A DNA stretch of 14,949 bases. It comes from Ilumatobacteraceae bacterium. Lineage in GTDB: Bacteria > Actinomycetota > Acidimicrobiia > Acidimicrobiales > Ilumatobacteraceae. A model generated the notes under the pieces. That model ran no database searches. It was not told the DNA's origin and saw only the letters and a list, made by a program, of their open reading frames with translations. The stretch spans positions 1-14,949 of the forward strand of contig JANRBC010000088.1 of the NCBI GenBank assembly GCA_030727685.1. Direction: 5' to 3'. The translations under genes and the position numbers were made by a program. Positions within the stretch are counted from its first letter, which is position 1, and each line of letters opens with the position of its first letter. This document shows positions 11,701-14,949 of this stretch, piece after piece.

Positions 11701-14700
11701 GTGTCTTACCCGCAGGTAGAACCACAACCAAATTTTCCATCTCTCGAGAGCCAAGTTCTTGAATATTGGAAGACCGACGAGACTTTCGCTGCTTCGATAG
11801 AAATGCGCGACGCCGGAAAGAACGGTGAAAATGAATTCGTTTTTTACGACGGCCCACCGTTTGCCAACGGCTTGCCGCATTATGGTCACCTGCTGACTGG
11901 CTTTGTTAAAGATGCCGTGCCGCGCTATCGCACGATGCGAGGTCAACGCGTTGAGCGACGCTTCGGTTGGGACTGTCATGGTCTGCCCGCTGAAGCCGAA
12001 GCCGAACGTCAACTTGGTATTTCTGGACGTCAGGCGATCACCGATTTTGGCATCGACAAGTTCAACGACTATTGCCGAACTTCAGTTTTGCAATACACCA
12101 GCGACTGGGAGCGATATGTAACTCGCCAGGCTCGGTGGGTTGACTTTCAAAACGATTACAAAACTCTTGACACTCCGTATATGGAGAGCGTCATGTGGGC
12201 ATTCAAAACACTCTGGGATAAAGGCCTGATTTACGAAGGCTTTCGTGTGCTGCCATATTCGTGGGCGCTTGAAACTCCGCTTTCAAACACCGAAACTCGA
12301 ATGGATGACGCCTACAAGCAAGTACAAGACCCAGCGCTAACTGTCGGCTTCGAACTCTCATCGGGCGAACTGTTGTTGGCATGGACGACCACCCCGTGGA
12401 CGCTTCCATCAAACTTGGCGTTGGCTGTTGCGCCCGACGTCGAATATTTAGTCATCGAGCATGCGGGTCGAAAATTTATAGTCGCCTCCGAAAGATTGTC
12501 GGCATACGAGCGCGAGTTTCCTGAGCCGAAAATTCTTGAAACGATTATTGGTTCGCAACTAGTCGGTCGCTCGTATAAACCCTTGTTCAATTATTTTGCT
12601 GATCATCCAAATGCCTTTCGAGTTATCGCCGGAGATTTCGTTACAACCGAAGACGGCACTGGCGTCGTGCACCTCGCGCCAGGTTTTGGCGAAGATGACC
12701 AGCGCGTTTGTCAAGAAGCAGGCATTGAACTCGTCGTGCCAGTCGACTCTCGTGGACGCTTCACAAGCGAAGTAGTCGATTTCGAAGGTCAACTTGTTTT
12801 TGATGCCAACCCCGCGATCATTCGAGTGCTGAAAGAACGCGGCGTCGTTATTCGTCATGAGACTTACGATCACGCTTACCCGCATTGTTGGCGCACCGGC
12901 AAGCCGCTGATCTACAAAGCGGTTGGTTCGTGGTTTGTCAAGGTCACGGCAATTCGTGATCGCATGGTCGAGTTGAACGAACAAGTTCAATGGGTTCCCG
13001 AACATCTTCAACACGGAAGTTTTGGCAAGTGGCTTGAGAATGCGCGCGATTGGACTATCAGCCGCAATCGATTCTGGGGTTCGCCGATACCCGTCTGGCG
13101 AAGTGACGATCCGAATTATCCGCGAATCGACGTCTACGGAAGTCTCGAAGAGCTTCGCCGAGATTTTGGTGTTGACATTCAAGAATTGCATCGTCCGACA
13201 ATCGATGATTTGGTTCGTCCGAACCCAGATGACCCAACTGGCAAGTCGATGATGCGTCGCGTGCCCGAAGTTTTGGATTGCTGGTTCGAGAGCGGCTCAA
13301 TGCCATTTGCCCAGGTGCACTATCCATTCGAAAATCAGCAGTGGTTTGAAAATCACTATCCAGGCGACTTCATTGTCGAATACATCGGCCAAACTCGCGG
13401 TTGGTTTTACACCTTGCATGTTTTAGCTACAGCACTATTTGATCGCCCGGCCTTTTCGAATTGTGTAAGTCACGGCATCGTTCTCGGAGAAGACGGGGCC
13501 AAGATGTCGAAGAGTCTTAGAAATTATCCAGACCCAATGAAAGTGTTTGACAGCCATGGCGCAGATGCGATGCGCTGGTATTTGCTTTCTTCGTCAATTT
13601 TACGTGGTTCAGATTTCGCTGTCACCGACGAAGGCATGCGCGACACCGTTCGTCAAGTGATTCTTCCGTTATGGAATAGTTGGTATTTCTTGTCGCTATA
13701 TGCGAACGCCGAGTCGGTTTCTGGTTCGGTAGATGCTTCAAGTGAGAACGTCTTAGATCGTTACATAATTTCTAAACTCCACGGATTGGTTGTATCTACG
13801 ACTAAGAGTTTTGATGCCTATGACTTGTTCGCGGCCTGCTCAGAGATTCGAACATTTCTTGACGTATTAACGAATTGGTATATCCGCCGCAGTCGAGATC
13901 GGTTTTGGAAGGGCGATGTCGCGGCAATCAACACGTTGCACACGGTTCTTCATTATTTGACGCGTGTGGCTGCGCCTGTCTTGCCGCTTGTGACCGAGCA
14001 GATTTTTCGAGGACTTACGGGCGAGCGCAGCGTCCATCTGCAGTCGTGGCCGACAGTCGAAGGCTTGCGCCATGACGAAGATTTGGTCTCGTCGATGGAT
14101 CGGGTTCGCGATGTCTGCTCAACGACTTTGTCATTGCGCAAGATACATGGCCGACGTGTGCGTCAGCCACTCGCAAGTTTGGTAATTGCCACCGCGAATT
14201 CTGGCGCTCTTGTCGCATTTGAAGACATCATTAAAGATGAAGTGAATGTTCGCTCGCTTAGTTTTTCAGATGATGTCTCGTCTGTCGCCGAGTTTGAGTT
14301 GCAAGTCGTGCCAAGCGTTGTTGGTCCGCGACTTGGGGCGAGCACCCAGGCTGTGATCAAAGCCGTCAAGAAAGGCGAGTGGGTGCGCAAAGGCGACATT
14401 GTGACCGCAGGTTCTGTTGATTTGCACCCAGGAGAATATCAATTGAAACTCGTACCTAAGGCTTCGGGTGCCAGTGCTGCGTTAGGAAGTTCGTCAGGTG
14501 TGGTCGTTCTTGATATTGAGTTGACACCTGAACTCGAAGCCGAAGGTGTCGCTCGCGATGTGATTCGCTTGGTGCAGCAACAGCGTCGAGACTCAGCCCT
14601 AGATGTTTCAGATCGCATTCAACTTCGACTTAGCCTGCCCGAAAAACTGTGCGCGCAAGTCTCGGCACATCATGAGACCATCAAGTCAGAGACGCTGGCT

Positions 14701-14796
14701 GTTGATTTTGAGGTCACAATATTGACTGAGAAACAGTCGCCGAACGCCGATTTAGATGGTGTCGCAGTGTTTGTCGCGTTAAATCCGATATCGTAG
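11701..14796 (+). CDS. ileS: IleS, isoleucyl-tRNA synthetase, eukaryote-like type
   Basis: Class I aminoacyl-tRNA synthetase that charges tRNA-Ile and edits mischarged valine. It has 1031 residues. The catalytic domain shows PHYGH (59-63, the HIGH signature), RFGWDCHGLPAE (87-98) and KMSKS (601-605). The inserted editing domain carries TTPWTLPSN (229-237) and GTGVVHLAPGFGEDD (319-333) with its substrate-checking Asp. DCWFESGSMPFAQ (526-538) and FIVEYIGQTRGWFY (557-570) complete the core. The anticodon-binding domain begins near VLDRYI (684-689), followed by a long C-terminal region. The wording of these motifs matches the IleS2 lineage of mycobacteria and eukaryotes, generally poorly inhibited by mupirocin; this is family knowledge, not shown here. 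GTG 11701 is the only possible start, since an in-frame TAA lies at 11695. The start is 7 bases after yggT with no ribosome binding site, and there is no T-box leader in that gap. Confidence 0.97.
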   Translation: MSYPQVEPQPNFPSLESQVLEYWKTDETFAASIEMRDAGKNGENEFVFYDGPPFANGLPHYGHLLTGFVKDAVPRYRTMRGQRVERRFGWDCHGLPAEAEAERQLGISGRQAITDFGIDKFNDYCRTSVLQYTSDWERYVTRQARWVDFQNDYKTLDTPYMESVMWAFKTLWDKGLIYEGFRVLPYSWALETPLSNTETRMDDAYKQVQDPALTVGFELSSGELLLAWTTTPWTLPSNLALAVAPDVEYLVIEHAGRKFIVASERLSAYEREFPEPKILETIIGSQLVGRSYKPLFNYFADHPNAFRVIAGDFVTTEDGTGVVHLAPGFGEDDQRVCQEAGIELVVPVDSRGRFTSEVVDFEGQLVFDANPAIIRVLKERGVVIRHETYDHAYPHCWRTGKPLIYKAVGSWFVKVTAIRDRMVELNEQVQWVPEHLQHGSFGKWLENARDWTISRNRFWGSPIPVWRSDDPNYPRIDVYGSLEELRRDFGVDIQELHRPTIDDLVRPNPDDPTGKSMMRRVPEVLDCWFESGSMPFAQVHYPFENQQWFENHYPGDFIVEYIGQTRGWFYTLHVLATALFDRPAFSNCVSHGIVLGEDGAKMSKSLRNYPDPMKVFDSHGADAMRWYLLSSSILRGSDFAVTDEGMRDTVRQVILPLWNSWYFLSLYANAESVSGSVDASSENVLDRYIISKLHGLVVSTTKSFDAYDLFAACSEIRTFLDVLTNWYIRRSRDRFWKGDVAAINTLHTVLHYLTRVAAPVLPLVTEQIFRGLTGERSVHLQSWPTVEGLRHDEDLVSSMDRVRDVCSTTLSLRKIHGRRVRQPLASLVIATANSGALVAFEDIIKDEVNVRSLSFSDDVSSVAEFELQVVPSVVGPRLGASTQAVIKAVKKGEWVRKGDIVTAGSVDLHPGEYQLKLVPKASGASAALGSSSGVVVLDIELTPELEAEGVARDVIRLVQQQRRDSALDVSDRIQLRLSLPEKLCAQVSAHHETIKSETLAVDFEVTILTEKQSPNADLDGVAVFVALNPIS

Positions 14797-14804
14797 CGCG
14801 ATCA

Positions 14805-14829
14805 TATAAGTAGGTTCTAAACATGAACC
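14805..14829 (+). promoter_or_regulatory. Possible promoter and hairpin before the last gene
   Basis: TATAAG (14805-14810) matches five of six positions of a -10 element, though no -35 is visible upstream in ileS. Just downstream GGTTC (14813-14817) and GAACC (14825-14829) form a 5-bp inverted repeat with a 7-base loop, which would lie near the 5' end of the transcript and ahead of the ribosome binding site. Both are short signals in a 48-base gap. Confidence 0.3.
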
Positions 14830-14835
14830 GCTTGA

Positions 14836-14841
14836 GAGGTG
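14836..14841 (+). promoter_or_regulatory. Strong ribosome binding site of the lysine-rich gene
   Basis: GAGGTG three bases before ATG 14845 (GAGAGGTGAAA-ATG) is the best Shine-Dalgarno match in the window. It argues that the truncated frame after it is a real and well-translated gene. Confidence 0.7.
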
Positions 14842-14844
14842 AAA

Positions 14845-14949
14845 ATGGCATCTGCTAAGAAGAAAAAGCAGGCAATGGCTAAAAAGAAACTCGCGTTGCG
14901 TAAGAAAGCAGAGCTCAAAAAGAAGCTCGCCATGCGCAAAAAGCTTGAG
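14845..14949 (+). CDS. Lysine-rich protein with 12-residue repeats (5' part only)
   Basis: An open frame of 35 codons that leaves the window without a stop. Fourteen of the 35 residues are Lys and two are Arg. Residues 13-24 (KKKLALRKKAEL) and 25-35 (KKKLAMRKKLE) are near-identical tandem copies, nine of eleven compared positions matching, so a repeat array may continue beyond the edge. Leucine and alanine between the basic runs suggest a long helix. The strong ribosome binding site makes translation likely. Function is not recognised. One possibility is the basic N-terminal extension of a DksA/TraR-type zinc-finger regulator, which lies after ileS in some actinobacteria. Another is a histone H1-like nucleoid protein. 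Neither can be decided from 35 residues. Confidence 0.7.
   Translation, partial: MASAKKKKQAMAKKKLALRKKAELKKKLAMRKKLE

Noticed and set aside
12559..13191. 210-residue open frame on the minus strand
   Set aside because: It lies wholly inside the strongly conserved ileS coding region and has no recognisable motif; it is a shadow frame.
14813..14829. GGTTC/GAACC inverted repeat as the ileS terminator
   Set aside because: The stem is only 5 bp with a 7-base loop and is followed by CGCTTGAGAGG, not a T-run.

Overview
The window is one stretch of a division and cell wall (dcw) gene cluster. All genes are on the + strand and nearly back to back, and there is no gene-free stretch over 300 bases. In order it carries the 3' part of murE, then mraY, murD, ftsW, a murG-murC fusion, a murB-ftsQ fusion, ftsZ, a yggS-type PLP-binding protein gene, sepF, a yggT-family gene and ileS. 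A lysine-rich reading frame runs off the right edge.

The organism is most likely an actinobacterium. The block ftsZ-yggS-sepF-yggT-ileS, the absence of ftsA, an FtsZ ending in an acidic stretch plus LPSFLK, and a eukaryote-like (type 2) IleS all point that way. Base composition is only about half G+C and the genes are tightly packed. With murB inside the cluster, this suggests a small-genome planktonic lineage, perhaps Acidimicrobiia. That placement is inference and was not tested by any search.

Bases 1-8888 hold lipid II synthesis and early division genes. MurB, MurC, MurD and MurE are cytoplasmic steps, MraY makes lipid I, MurG makes lipid II, and FtsW and FtsQ act at the septum. Several junctions are coupled: ATGA at murE/mraY, a 1-base gap at mraY/murD, and TTGA at murC/murB. 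murF, which normally sits between murE and mraY, is not there.

The most striking feature is a pair of in-frame fusions in adjacent genes. One polypeptide joins MurG to MurC. The next joins MurB to FtsQ through a linker of about 160 residues and a transmembrane segment. The MurB half lies on the cytoplasmic side of the FtsQ membrane anchor, so the topology is sensible. Together they could hold the MurB, MurC and MurG activities beside the divisome.

Bases 8889-11700 begin with a 123-base leader before ftsZ that holds a small hairpin, an 11-base direct repeat spaced 21 bases, an inverted repeat and a G-rich ribosome binding site. ftsZ, yggS, sepF and yggT follow. A perfect 7-bp hairpin with a GNRA-type loop covers the yggS start codon. 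sepF looks leaderless. ylmD and divIVA, often found in this neighbourhood, are absent.

Bases 11701-14949 hold ileS with only 7 bases before it, so there is no room for a T-box leader directly upstream. The last 105 bases start a well-initiated open frame encoding a lysine-rich protein with a 12-residue tandem repeat, cut by the window edge. No tRNA, rRNA, CRISPR array, insertion sequence or convincing intrinsic terminator was seen.
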